Shown here in pieces: positions 22,181 to 32,202 of a stretch of 64,000 bases of DNA. Source of the DNA: Selaginella moellendorffii (lineage: Eukaryota > Streptophyta > Lycopodiopsida > Selaginellales > Selaginellaceae). The notes under the pieces were generated by a model. That model was given only the letters and a program-made list of their open reading frames with translations, did not search any database and was not told the DNA's origin. The number at the start of each line of letters is the position of its first letter. The first letter of the stretch is position 1. Location: NCBI RefSeq assembly GCF_000143415.4, contig NW_003314268.1:534968-598967 (forward strand), given 5' to 3'. Made by a program: the position numbers and the translations under genes.

Positions 22181-22479
22181 GTGAGTACGCACTTTAAGTT
22201 TAAATGTTATCTCACAAGCTCTGTATGCAGGAGCGTGGCCACCGCCAGATGCTGAAACAGCGTTAACAGCTACTATTGGGCCGAGCTCACAACCTGCACA
22301 AGGTAAGGTCACGTGAGGCCTCACGCCATTTTGATTATAGATCGTTGTGAATATTCAGACACGAGGACTGAAAAGCGCACTGGTGGCGCGTCGAAGAAGG
22401 ACAAACAGACAAGCAATAGGAAAAAAGGAGGTACAAATTATATTTGCAATGGCGTGTGGTCTCATGCCATTCCTTGCAG
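22181..22479 (+). other. Cluster of three mini-introns (50, 38 and 49 nt), two carrying palindromes
   Basis: Introns lie at 22181-22230, 22303-22340 and 22431-22479, each phase 1 with clean GT...AG. The second carries a palindrome at 22308-22329 that nearly fills it; the third carries one at 22449-22470. The exons between them (72 and 90 nt) encode a Pro-rich then a Lys/Arg-rich linker (EKRTGGASKKDKQTSNRKK). Confidence 0.7.
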
Positions 22480-23163
22480 GAGACACTTCTTCAAATGCAA
22501 AACAGGCAAGCACCAGCCAAGCTCAAACTGACAGTGGTCATAAAAAGCGAAAGCACGTTGGACAGTCGTCGGGATCAAAGGCGTTTGATTCGAAAAGGAA
22601 GAAGGGCAATGAAAAGATGATATGTAATACCTCGCGGTCACCACCTCCTGACTCAAATTCCTATGGCGGACTCCCCTTCCCCAATCTCAATGGAGAGGTA
22701 CAATGGATGAGGGATGCTTTTCAAGTCAGGGCCACGTTTTTCTCATCTCGTCGTCTTCAAAGGGTGCAAGAACGTGCAGAAACCATGTTAAGACAGTCGG
22801 GTGAGGATACGGTCCTAGGTCACGCACTAAAACAGGCTATGGATGTCTTGTATTTTGAGATGGAGACTCGACCAGATGATTTTCCCAAGATGGTCCTGGA
22901 AGAACAAGCCATCCAGCCTGAGCAGCCTATGGAAGAAATGCAGGAGGGGGATGAGGAGCCAGAGAAAGATAATGAGCAGGAAGAGTAGAAGGACGAAGAG
23001 GAGGACAAAGAAGAGGAGGACGAAGAAGAGGAGGACGAAGAGGACTTGGATGGTCCTCACAATGGTGACGATCACAATAACAACGACGACGATGATGACG
23101 ACGATGGCCAGCCTAAGGTGGCCAAAGAGCAGCGGAGGAAGGTCATACAAGACAAACCATCAG
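22480..23163 (+). other. Exon 6: basic then strongly acidic linker
   Basis: It encodes 228 residues. A Lys-rich stretch (GHKKRKHVGQ, SKRKKGNEK) may be a nuclear localisation signal. After a helical segment comes a ~60-residue Glu/Asp run ending in DDDDDDDG. The acidic repeat length differs by 15 bp between copies, as expected for replication slippage in GAAGAGGAC units. A TAG at 22986-22988 (CAG in copy 2) breaks this copy. Confidence 0.6.
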
Positions 23164-23818
23164 GTAAATAATAGTACATCCATTCCTAACCTTTTACCAT
23201 TTCTAACATTGTCCATGTAGGTTGCAAAGCAAATGGTAAGTAGAGATTATTCAGTTGAATTAAGATACAAACTCTAGCCTTTAGTGTCGAGGAAGGATAG
23301 TGCCAAGCAAGGTCGAAACGTATGTCCAATCCTTCAGAATCAGCAGTGCGCCCAAGTGATATCGGTCCTAGTTCCTTAATAACAGTTGATGGTAAATACA
23401 GTATAGTCGATTCAATGTGCTAATGAGTTTGTTTTTAGTAGCCAGTAGGGAGGATACCATCTCAATCGAAGGGAGATATTTGGACATGCATATGGATCCG
23501 CCAGTGGACTCTACTTGCCTGCAAGAGTCATCAGAGCTGGTGGAGGCTACTATCCATATCAATGCCAAGCAAGCTGACCACGCTCCACTTGATGCTGCCC
23601 ATACCACTGAGTCAATCTTGTCCACGTATCCAACTGACGGTGACCAGGCGCCATTGGACCCGCATGAGGCCGCCCCAGCCGCCGAGCCGGTCGTATCCTC
23701 ATTTCCAACGGACTCAACGTGTGCCCAATCGTCTGACTACGCGCCGTTGGAACCTCCCTACACCGCCCCTGCTGCCTGTTCAGTCATGTCCACTTTGCCA
23801 ACGGAGGCACCAGCTGAA

Positions 23819-23915
23819 ATGGCGTGTGATCACACGCCATCGGAACCACCCCATGCCACTGTTGAGCCAGTTGTACCAGAGTCTACAGCTGAAATGGCAT
23901 GTGCCCACACGCCAT
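23819..23915. repeat. Two palindromes in frame inside exon 9, copy 1
   Basis: 23819-23840 is a perfect 22-bp palindrome (arms ATGGCGTG and CACGCCAT, centre TGATCA) and 23894-23915 is near-perfect. With their flanks they form the repeat AEMACDHTPSE / AEMACAHTPSD in the protein. They keep the frame and sit in a Pro/Thr/Glu-rich, probably disordered segment. Confidence 0.9.
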
Positions 23916-24073
23916 CGGATGCGATTGACCCCACATTGCAGAGGAGAGTATTTCCGCCCTTCACGTTTCCTCGACCAAAACCCTCTGAACGACCATCGGG
24001 AGCACCATTCGCTAATATTGTAGATGGTAAAATTGACTTGTACCATTTTTTATGCTGACGCATTTCATTTCAG

Positions 24074-24936
24074 AGTCACGGCGAAAGTACTGTATCGTTT
24101 TTGATCTGAACGGTGTCCTTTTCTCCCATGAGCGTGGCTCGTCCTCGAATGTCACTGCACCCTCCAAAGCCTGCGGTCGCAAGTTGGTCAAAAGAGACAG
24201 ATTCACATTAATCACACGGGAGAAACTACGGGATCTAATAATGACCATGCGACACTTAAAACAGAGGGCCGGGTTCAATTTGCAATTGGGAGTTTGGACA
24301 TCCATGATGCGCCACAATGCATTAACGTTGCTACAGATGATGCACGATCAGACGCGAGTAATATTACCATTTAACTTTCTCCTAACGCAGGAGGATTGCT
24401 TGACTATGGTCCATGTGAGGGGTAGCAAGCCCATCTTCGTCAAGCCAGAGGCTGTAGTGATGAACCGGACTGCTAGGTCAAGTGAAATCCTCATCATCGA
24501 TGACTCGCCGATTAAAACTGCAGCGAACACGCACACATATGCAGTGCACCCCATCTCTTGCAGTATGGAAACTAGGGAGAAGAAACCGTATGTTCTGGGG
24601 GACCTTGCAAAACGGCTTGGAGCGATGGTGATAGAGAACCGGCCAGTCCAGGAGGTGGCTGCAGAAATCAACCAAATGGCAGATGGAACGGTATATCAGA
24701 AGCCATTTGATCGGACAGACACCAGTCATCATTTATGGCATGTATATTGTCTAGCCAAGCACTATCCGCATCTCCATAATCTGCTCAACCGGATGGGTTC
24801 TTCGACCACTGAATATGAGCGTGGACGTATTAGAGAAGAGATGGCATTACTATTGGGTTTAAATCCTGATAGTGTGGAGAGTGATGAAATTCCAAGATTA
24901 TTGTATAGGCGTTGGAGGCAAAAAATAACAGTTTGA
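24074..24936 (+). other. Exon 10: FCP1/NIF-type HAD phosphatase domain
   Basis: This exon encodes the 287 C-terminal residues. HAD motif I is seen as VFDLNGVLF (nucleophile Asp kept; the +2 acid/base Asp is Asn, a variant found in many plant FCP1-like proteins). Motif II is the GVWTSM strand. The late motif is IIDDSPIKT, the DDSP characteristic of FCP1/SCP CTD phosphatases. Related enzymes dephosphorylate the RNA polymerase II C-terminal domain. The Asn substitution may weaken catalysis. The exon is uninterrupted in both copies, unlike the exons before it. Confidence 0.75.
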
Positions 24937-25389
24937 GATGGCATGTATTTATTTAAAAATGTAACTTATTATGGCATGGGGTTCCATGCCATTGTATTAA
25001 TATTAAAAGACAATTCTTTGAGAGGATTTGCATTATACTAGAAGTGTTACAACATGTTACAACATGTTATTGGAAGTCTACGAAGTTGTTTTATTAATAA
25101 GGGGAAAGTAAATATTGAATGGGGACTTGGGCTCCACCTAGACTCGGAGCAACTGAGCCAATATTAAAAGGATGGAAAGAAATTGGACAACGATGACAAG
25201 GAGAAGAGAGAGGTGAAGCAGTGGCAGGGGGAGGAGAAGTGATTGAGTAGACATTTCCTTGTTTAAAATAAAATGGTATGTGCCTCAATGCAGTTGAATT
25301 TTGTTATATTTATATACTATATAAAGGTTTGGAAACCTTATTTTACAAGTGGGATAATGACAATTCCCACTTTAACGAAATAGAGCTTC
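24937..25389. other. Right non-coding end of transposon copy 1 with palindromes and TIR
   Basis: A half-site (24938-24945) begins one base after the stop codon. A full palindrome lies at 24971-24992 and a decayed one at about 25273-25294. A short inverted repeat (AAGGTTT / AAACCTT) lies at 25325-25340. The right TIR is 25365-25389. No gene is supported. Confidence 0.7.
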
Positions 25390-26031
25390 CATTAAGATTC
25401 TAGCTCAAGAATTTATAATCAAGCACAAGACTTCAACACCGTACTACCCTCAAAGCAATGGTCAAACAGAGTTTACAAATAAGACATTTAAGAATATCCT
25501 TAAGAAAATCGTGAAGATAAATAAAAAAGACTGGGATGATCACATCCACAACACTCTATAGCATATCAAACCATATATAGGGTTTCAACAAATTCGACAT
25601 AAGTCGCCTAAAGCATAAAAGCTTTGACACCACTCAAGTACATCATCACTGCAAATGGCAATATATTATGAGATCAACTAAGAAAAATCAATCAAGAGAA
25701 AACTACCAACACTAGAAAAGCTTGACAAAGAAGACTATAAATAATTTAGACACTTGATGCCATTCAATCTTGAAAAAAAACCAACCATGATAGAAAAAAA
25801 AGACTAAAGAAAAATAAAGAAAATGATCAAGTACTCTAGTTTGGAGGAAACATTGAGAAAATTGACTCTAAAGTAAAGTCAAGATGGGAAGGACCATTCC
25901 TCATCCAAAAATTCAAAGCTTCGGGAACAGTAGCAATCACAACACTCGATGGCAAGCATCTCTAAATTGTTAACCTCAACAAGCTCAAGAAATACTAATT
26001 GTATGACTCAAATATCATCAACAACAACCTT
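25390..26031 (+). pseudogene. Ty3/gypsy integrase fragment between the two transposon copies
   Basis: Reading plus, the segment encodes the end of the integrase core (HKTSTPYYPQSNGQTE, then KKDWDDH) and, after several stops, the C-terminal SRWEGPFLI and TTLDGKHL motifs. It ends in short non-coding sequence just before the left TIR of copy 2. The same 0.64 kb follows copy 2 at 37982-38623, which shows that transposon plus fragment were duplicated as a unit. Confidence 0.8.
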
Positions 26032-26678
26032 GAAGCTCTATTTCGTTAAAGTGGGATTTATTCAGTAAAATGGGACTAGGTACAAATTTTCAAGTATTTG
26101 AAAATGACGTGAAATTATATGTTTTTTGTCCAGGGGCTAGACATATCTGGGGCATGGTGACTAGCGCGGTGACTTTGTGTCCAGACTGAGTCCATCTGGT
26201 TGTATAATAAATCTCATTGTCAAGGTGAACAAGCCGAATCTAAAGCTAAAGAAGAGCGATGGCATGCGCACACACACTATTTGTTTGTTCATTGAGCGTG
26301 TGGTGAGCTTTCCAAGATGAACGTCATTCCTATTAGCCAGACATATAACTTAATGGTGAGAACATTTAGATATTATTCAATGTTATCTTTTTCTAACGAA
26401 TCTAATTGTGAAGGTGTAGCAAGAGGCATTGCTAGTCTGGAGAAGTCATTTAACTCATTTGACCCTTAGTGTATTTTCATGAAACTATATTAAGGAATTT
26501 CTCTAGTACCTTTTTTTTACGACATAGAGGCTTGCATTTCTTTCAAAGGTGATTTAGTAAAAGGCCTGAGGGCACATGCCATTCTATTTCTCAGACCGGT
26601 ATTAAGATATACTAGTGCAAAGGGAAAAAGGTATTTGGTGATCAAGTAAATGGCATGAGGGCACACGCCATTATAAGC

Positions 26679-26936
26679 CTAAGTGCTAGTGGACACCTCC
26701 TTTTTGGTATTCTCAGCGGTACTATCATCCTTCTCCGGGTCAGTTGTTTTGCTTTGGATTGTTGTCTCTGACGTTACTGGGGCGTTCTCGATAGTTGTTA
26801 ATATTGCCGTTTGTTCAGAAAAATGATCACCTGGAGTATAGTACGGGGAGTTTGGAAGACTTATATATTCTACATCTTCACCTATCTCCTTCTCCGTCTC
26901 CTTTTCTGCCTCACTTACAGATTTTGTGCTTGCCAT
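26679..26936 (-). CDS. Small acidic ORF, copy 2 counterpart of 7484-7741
   Basis: It encodes 85 aa from MASTKSVSEAEKE, differing at three residues near the middle and C-terminus from the copy 1 version. No domain is recognised. It is open in both copies. Confidence 0.35.
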   Translation of the reverse strand: MASTKSVSEAEKETEKEIGEDVEYISLPNSPYYTPGDHFSEQTAILTTIENAPVTSETTIQSKTTDPEKDDSTAENTKKEVSTST

Positions 26937-27416
26937 GAGAACGCTCTTCACCCTAAAATATGGAGTTCGTTGTGTTATAAAAGGAAACCAACACACACGC
27001 TGCAAGGGAATGATGGTACATAAAGCACGTAAGCCCACAATATGGGTTTATGTGCCATTAATATGGGCCACACGCCATATTATTAGATTTATGCACGTGT
27101 GATTGGTAAATGCATATGTTACATCATCTTTGTTTTACCTCACACACTATATCAGGCCTAATGAACCATATCACATGTGTGCACATGCTATATATATGGA
27201 GAAGTATTATGCAAGGATAGAAAAATTCAATGCATGATTGTGGAGAGCAATGGCATGAAGCCACATGCTAAATAACATTTTAGAGAAAGAATTAAAATAA
27301 AAACATGCAAACAGTACTTAGAAGTGCACAATTGAATGAGGTATTTCTAATAAATATTTCACTCACCTCATATAAGAATGGCTACCACTCTCAAATGGCG
27401 TATCGCCTCATGCCAT

Positions 27417-27480
27417 CACCTCGCAATTTATTATAACAATCCGATGAATTCATATTCGGCTTGTTCACCTTGAACTTTAA
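27417..27480 (-). repeat. Second copy of the transposase terminal-exon module (copy 2 only)
   Basis: On the minus strand TTCAAGGTGAACAAGCCGAA and the following bases match the real last exon (27562-27605). The module is followed by a palindrome at 27395-27416. It lies within the segment missing from copy 1. It looks like a duplicated, decayed 3' end of the gene. Confidence 0.6.
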
Positions 27481-27561
27481 GTAAGATTTGCTAGAACAAC
27501 TAAGAATTTATACTTGTTATTTGTATCATCTCACCTAGGAATGGCGTAAGGCCACATGCCA

Positions 27562-30500
27562 TCACGCCTCCTCTGATTCAGATTCGGATTGTTCACCTTG
27601 AAATAAAATACATTAGAAACTTAGTAAAGGAATATTAATGAATCTCACCTTGAACCCGGGTTATGAATGCTTTTGCTGCATCTCTTGCATGGTCTGGCAA
27701 GGTGATGGTGGCACTCTGCTTCCGCATCCAACCATGCACAACATTATCCACCAATATGCTCATGCTGGGATCCCTTGGATTCAGCACCCATCTCTTTTCT
27801 AGGCAATCCTTCGTATATCCGGAACTTGGCTTGAACCACTCCACAGTTACATTGAAGGAGTTAGTTTCCGCGTCCTCCTTTGCATCAGTGATGCAACGCC
27901 CCACGCATATCATTTGTTTTTTATTACTGGGTCTAACAAGCACGACCATTCCTTTGCAGACCTGTACTGGATTGAATGCTGAATCCAGCTTCTTGTTCCT
28001 CGGCCCACAATAGTGATCCTCAACATCGTTATCTGTCACTGCATTTCCAGAGGACATTGTTCCGCTACTATCTGGTGCTCTGGGTTCTGGCCAAAAGGAC
28101 TCTTCCAATTCTTCATATACAACCGGCCCATTTTGGATAGCAGATATAATCTTCTCCCAGTATTCGAGCAAATGCTTGCACCTCTGAAAATAGGATTCTC
28201 CACCAAACACCAACCCCCTCTTCCAGAAGGCAATATGCTGTCTAATCCCGGCCACTATACTTTCCTGGTCTTTGAGTCCATCCGGGTGCATCGGCCGTGG
28301 GGAACCCTGAGGAATCATAGGTTCCCCAGTTATGGGATCTCTCTTGAAGAGTTCAATGCCGTCCACTGGCAGCCACACTGTGTCCCATTCACTCATCTTG
28401 TACCTCATCACTGGAGCACCGTCACGCATGCTGAAATGAAACTGAAGAGGCTTGGAGTGGCCAATCAGCGTTTTGGATCCGTCCCTGATGTAGCCTCTTA
28501 CAAACCCCTTAAAGTCTGGAACCTCTGTCACAAGTGCAGCTTCAACAGTGCCTTTGATGCAATTTTGGAATTCATCGTAGAGTTGTGGGAGGGTGAGGAC
28601 ATTGGATCGCCGGAGGGACTCTGCCAGGTGATTGAACATGGCATCGACGTCTTCATGAGTGTGCCCAACCATGAGAAAGCCAAGTGTAACCGTTTCAAAT
28701 ATGCCTTTGGCAACAAGCATCGCCAAGTACGCGAAGACGTACATATTTTTGTTCTCACTGCCAGCATTGTCTGTTTGGAGCAGAAGATGGGGTGGAAGGC
28801 CACATCGGCCGCAAGAACTTCCTTGAGATTCTGCTTCGTTTGGATGAGGCTGTGCATTCACCGGGCGACCAGCCTCGTCGGAATGGCATGAGGCCTCACG
28901 TGATAACCCTACAATCTGACGGCCAACATATTCACTGGGATGGCATGGGGCCCCACGCGATACTGCAAGCCTTTGCTCCTCCTCCAGCTGAACCCTGTAT
29001 GGGGTTCGATCGACAAGGGCCTTATGCAAGGGTTGGCCGTTCAGCTCAGTCTGCACACTTTGTAGAGACCTTAAGTGTTTTGCTAGGGACGCAATCATCA
29101 TGTTTGCACCCCCGCCACCCCATAGAGGTACAAAGAAGTTCCCATAGTTCTGGGCACCATGCCCATGAGCGATTATGCCAAACAGAGACACAGGCAGCTG
29201 CATGGATGAAGAGATTGCCTTGGGGGCAGGATTGAGTCGAGGTAAGCACATCTTTTTCTGGTCCATTTTGTCGTGGATGATGCAGAGGTAAGAGTCAGGT
29301 CTCTCCATGGAGAGAATCCTGTTATGATAATATGCAGTCCTGCAGCTTCTCTGCTCGATGTTGTGGTCGAGCCGCCTTCTAACCAATGTCTCTCGCTCTT
29401 GAGCGCTGCAAGAATTCTTCGACAAAGCCATTTTGATAGCAATGCACTCGTCACACTTTGAAAAGCTGAAGTACTTTCCTATACTCACATCTCTGAACCT
29501 GTTGCTCCACAATCTACTAAATCTAGATTGGCTCAGCTTCCTGTAGCCATTACTCTGGAGTTCCCGATTCACATCTTCCAATATGGCCCCCTTGGTATAC
29601 ATGGAAGGGAGAACTCGTTGGGTGTCTCGTGTTCCATCTTCCAAGAGGCGGGTTTTATGTGGTTGCTGCTCGCTACATGTCTCGACAAACCTCTTGAAGA
29701 TTGCCTCTCCATATACAACATGACCCCTGGTTTTGTGCGTACCGTCGTTCCCATGGACTGCCTGTTGAACCCTTTGTTCCTCGAACTCAGTTTTGATTCT
29801 GTAGAATGTGGTTCGAGGGACTCCATAAATGATTCTCCATGCCTTCATGCAGACCAAACCCCTCTAGAAGACCATGCCCCCCACCTGATGTTCTGAAGCA
29901 TCAACAGATGACCGTAATGCCTCATACACAAAATTGCGAGCTGCCTTCCAGGACAATGTCTTGTATTTTGCTCTCTCCTCTTCAATAGCATCCCAATCAG
30001 CATGTTGACAGCACCTCCTCTTGCAACAAGCAACTGTTGAGACCATTCGAACCTCTATCGCCATTTTCTGCCTTTTCGGTTTGTTGCTCAGATCCCTTTG
30101 GCTGCACTTTAGGAAGGTGTACTTTCTTTTCCCATGAAGAGATGTTCTGTCATCAGTTGTAGTGGTGTTTGATTGTGAATCCTTCACATTCTCAAACACT
30201 AAGTGCCTCAATTTCCACCGCACAATGCTTCCAATAGTCAGACTGTTTTCTTCTGTGTCAACAACCTCTAAAATCGCAACTCCAATATCATCCCAGCCCA
30301 ATTCTTGATTAGCAACCGCATCTCTTGGATCGACAACTGTGGCTAAGCCCTCAGCTACCACCTCCCCCTCGGGGTTGTTTAGAAACACCTTTGCCTGAAT
30401 CCATGTAGCATGGTTCTTAAGATCCACGAAGGGAACATGCGTCGCACTTGCGCTGTCCCCAACATCTGCTTTCTTCTGAAGATTTTTCAAGGCAACAACA

Positions 30501-30703
30501 ACATTTACCCCGACGACCATCTCTCCTCGTTCAATAGCGACCACATTCCCATCGAAGAAAGTCTCTACTGATACAGTAGCATTGCCTTCCCCAAGCCCTT
30601 GACAGTGTATAACAAAGTTCCAATCCATAGACACAAGGGTCCCTTTTGCAACTCTCTTCCCACCATTCAAAATGTAAACCTTTTCCCCAACCCTGAAGGC
30701 CAT
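27562..30703 (-). pseudogene. DUF7869-type transposase-like gene, copy 2, one nonsense mutation
   Basis: The exon structure matches copy 1 (30703-27649 and 27596-27562, intron 27597-27648). The only disruption I see is a TAG at 29861-29863 in place of the CAG of copy 1 (residue ~280), a single transition. Everything downstream, including the MDQ, TDNAG and GHTHEDVD motifs, is open. An internal start after the stop would leave out the cysteine motif. The two in-frame palindromes are at 28883-28904 and 28940-28961. Confidence 0.8.
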
Positions 30704-32015
30704 TCTGAAAGTGCAGAAAAAAAGTTAAGACCATACAAAAAATGATTGGAGAATGGCCTAAATCATAACATACCAAACAACCTCAATAGCATTGATATGT
30801 CACAATGCCCCTAGGACCATAAACACATTTCAATAGAGAGGGTCCTTTCATTTCATAACTCCTTACGTAGATCTTGGTGAAACCAAAGTTAGTGAAGTTA
30901 GTTTCTTGTGATCCTGCATCTGATTGTGATGTCCCTTTGCAGTGTCGATGGAAAGGTCAATGCACACCAAACTGTAAAATCTTGGAGCAAAATAACGGTC
31001 GGATCTATGGCAAATGCCCCTGAAACATTGTAAGGCTCGTGTGGTCTCATGTGGTGTCTGATCGAGATGCTTCTTTGCAGGGTCATCAAGAAAGACATTG
31101 TATACCATTCTGTAAAATCTAGTTGTGATCTAACGGTTGGATCTCCAGAAAACTCCAAAAAATCTCGCGCGTGTTAGAATATTCTAGGAATATACTCCTA
31201 TGTGCCCCTGAAAATGGCATGCGGCCCCACGCCATTCAAGAGATAACGCCAGATGACGCCGAGCATTTTTTGGTGCATTTTTTGGGATCAAAATTGCATG
31301 AGCACAAAATTACATTGTATACCATTCTTTATTTAGCTGAACATCTGGCATTTTTGGAAATACAAGATGCTTTGGAATATCCAATCATGCATGGTATAAA
31401 TATAGCGAGGGTATTAAATGATATCCCAATCATGATCTTTCTTTTGGATTTCGCGTGCATGCAGTCTGAGGAATGATGACGTTGTGGATTTCTTTTGGAT
31501 TTCACGTGCATGCATGCGCGCGGCGACCCAGAAATTAATGGTGGCGCCCAAGTCCGAGGAATGATGACGTGGCGGGATTACCAACCGTCGTGACATTTCG
31601 CGCGTGTGAGGTTAGGTTTTGCATTTTGCTTCGTACTCGCGCTCGCACACTCGCGCTCGCATCGCGCTCCCACTTGCAATCACGCTCACATTCGCGTTCA
31701 TCTACCTTCTCTACAGGTTTCTCGTGTGCATCGGCGTCCACTCGCGCTTGCATCACACTCGCGCTCACATCGCACTCGCATCGCGCTCGTGTGCATCGGC
31801 GTCCACTTCAAGACACACCCAGTTTGTAACTTCGCCGCCAACTCCGCCGCCCACTCCGCCACCCACACGCAGCCCACTTGGCGTCCCGGGAGATTTCAGC
31901 GCCACTCTCCAACTGTAAGTGGCAGAGTAGCCTTGCTGCTACGATCCGCTACACACACAGTGCACATTCGCCAGCGAGTCCGGCCTCGATTGTCACGGCC
32001 TCCATTCGGCTTCAA
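30704..32015. promoter_or_regulatory. Shared region between divergent genes, copy 2
   Basis: It aligns with copy 1 at both edges, but about 30793-31150 is unrelated sequence. That block contains a diverged ~80-bp direct repeat (units near 30930-31010 and 31060-31150, each with ctttgcag-g-gtc and actgtaaaatc), and the CG-rich tandem and three palindromes of copy 1 are absent. One palindrome (31214-31235) and the CTCGCGCTCGC-rich and ACTCCGCC repeats remain, the latter with fewer units. Confidence 0.5.
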
Positions 32016-32043
32016 ATGGTAAGTCTTTTAGGCCAAGTAGAAA

Positions 32044-32202
32044 ATGGCATGAGGCCACATGCCATTCAGTAGCAACATTGGCATGCACCGATTGGGCTCT
32101 CGAGTGCAGTCCGGTTATAGATGGCGTGTAGCCTCACGCCATCTTAGGATGCAGCCTCAAGACATCTGATGCAGTGGTGAATGGCATGTGGCCTCACGTT
32201 AT
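32044..32202. repeat. Intron 1 palindromes, copy 2
   Basis: They lie at 32044-32065, 32121-32142 and 32181-32202, inside intron 32019-32257, at the same spots as in copy 1. Confidence 0.85.

Larger units (their letters stand above)
12747..24936 (+). pseudogene. ParB-like / methyltransferase-like / FCP1-phosphatase-like fusion gene, copy 1, disrupted
   Basis: Exons inferred from GT-AG sites and phase: 12747-12749 (ATG only), 12989-14170, 14225-15218 continued at 21860-22180 after the LARD-B insertion, 22231-22302, 22341-22430, 22480-23163, 23221-23235, 23278-23391, 23439-24026 and 24074-24936. All introns from the exon ending at 22180 onward are phase 1 and all middle exons are multiples of three, so one frame runs through (~1640 aa). 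Domains in order: ParB-like region, methyltransferase-like segment, Lys/Arg-rich then Glu/Asp-rich linker, Pro/Thr-rich segment, HAD phosphatase. Breaks: TGA 14090-14092, TAG 14831-14833, LARD-B insertion at 15218, TAG 22986-22988, and TAG 23298-23300 (shared with copy 2). All are explicable by transitions. Exons 7 and 8 are the least certain. Confidence 0.65.
6824..25389. mobile_element. Large TIR DNA transposon, copy 1 (carries nested LARD-B)
   Basis: Terminal inverted repeats of 24-25 bp lie at 6824-6847 and 25365-25389. Without the 6.64 kb LARD-B insertion the element is about 11.9 kb. Content from the left: a non-coding end with palindromes, a small ORF (7484-7741, minus), the transposase gene (7949-11090, minus), a divergent promoter region, and the ten-exon ParB/methyltransferase/phosphatase-like gene (12747-24936, plus). 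The left flank is chromovirus and the right flank is a Ty3 integrase fragment, so no target-site duplication can be read. Copy 2 is almost identical except for indels and a replaced promoter block. Confidence 0.8.
26563..27562. repeat. Left-end palindrome cluster, copy 2
   Basis: Family members at 26563-26582, 26650-26671, about 27061-27078, 27250-27271, 27395-27416 and 27541-27562. The last two each directly follow a copy of the transposase terminal-exon module on the minus strand. 27541-27562 starts in the last base of the transposase stop codon. Confidence 0.8.

Noticed and set aside
22827-23220. Leu/Val-rich antisense and Arg/Thr-rich overlapping ORFs at the acidic tract
   Set aside because: They are compositional shadows of GAA/GAG/GAC repeats in the real frame.
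25390-26031. Polinton/Maverick interpretation because an integrase lies next to the transposon
   Set aside because: The integrase is a Ty3-type fragment outside the TIRs and full of stops. There is no polymerase B, capsid or protease gene, and the TIRs are short.
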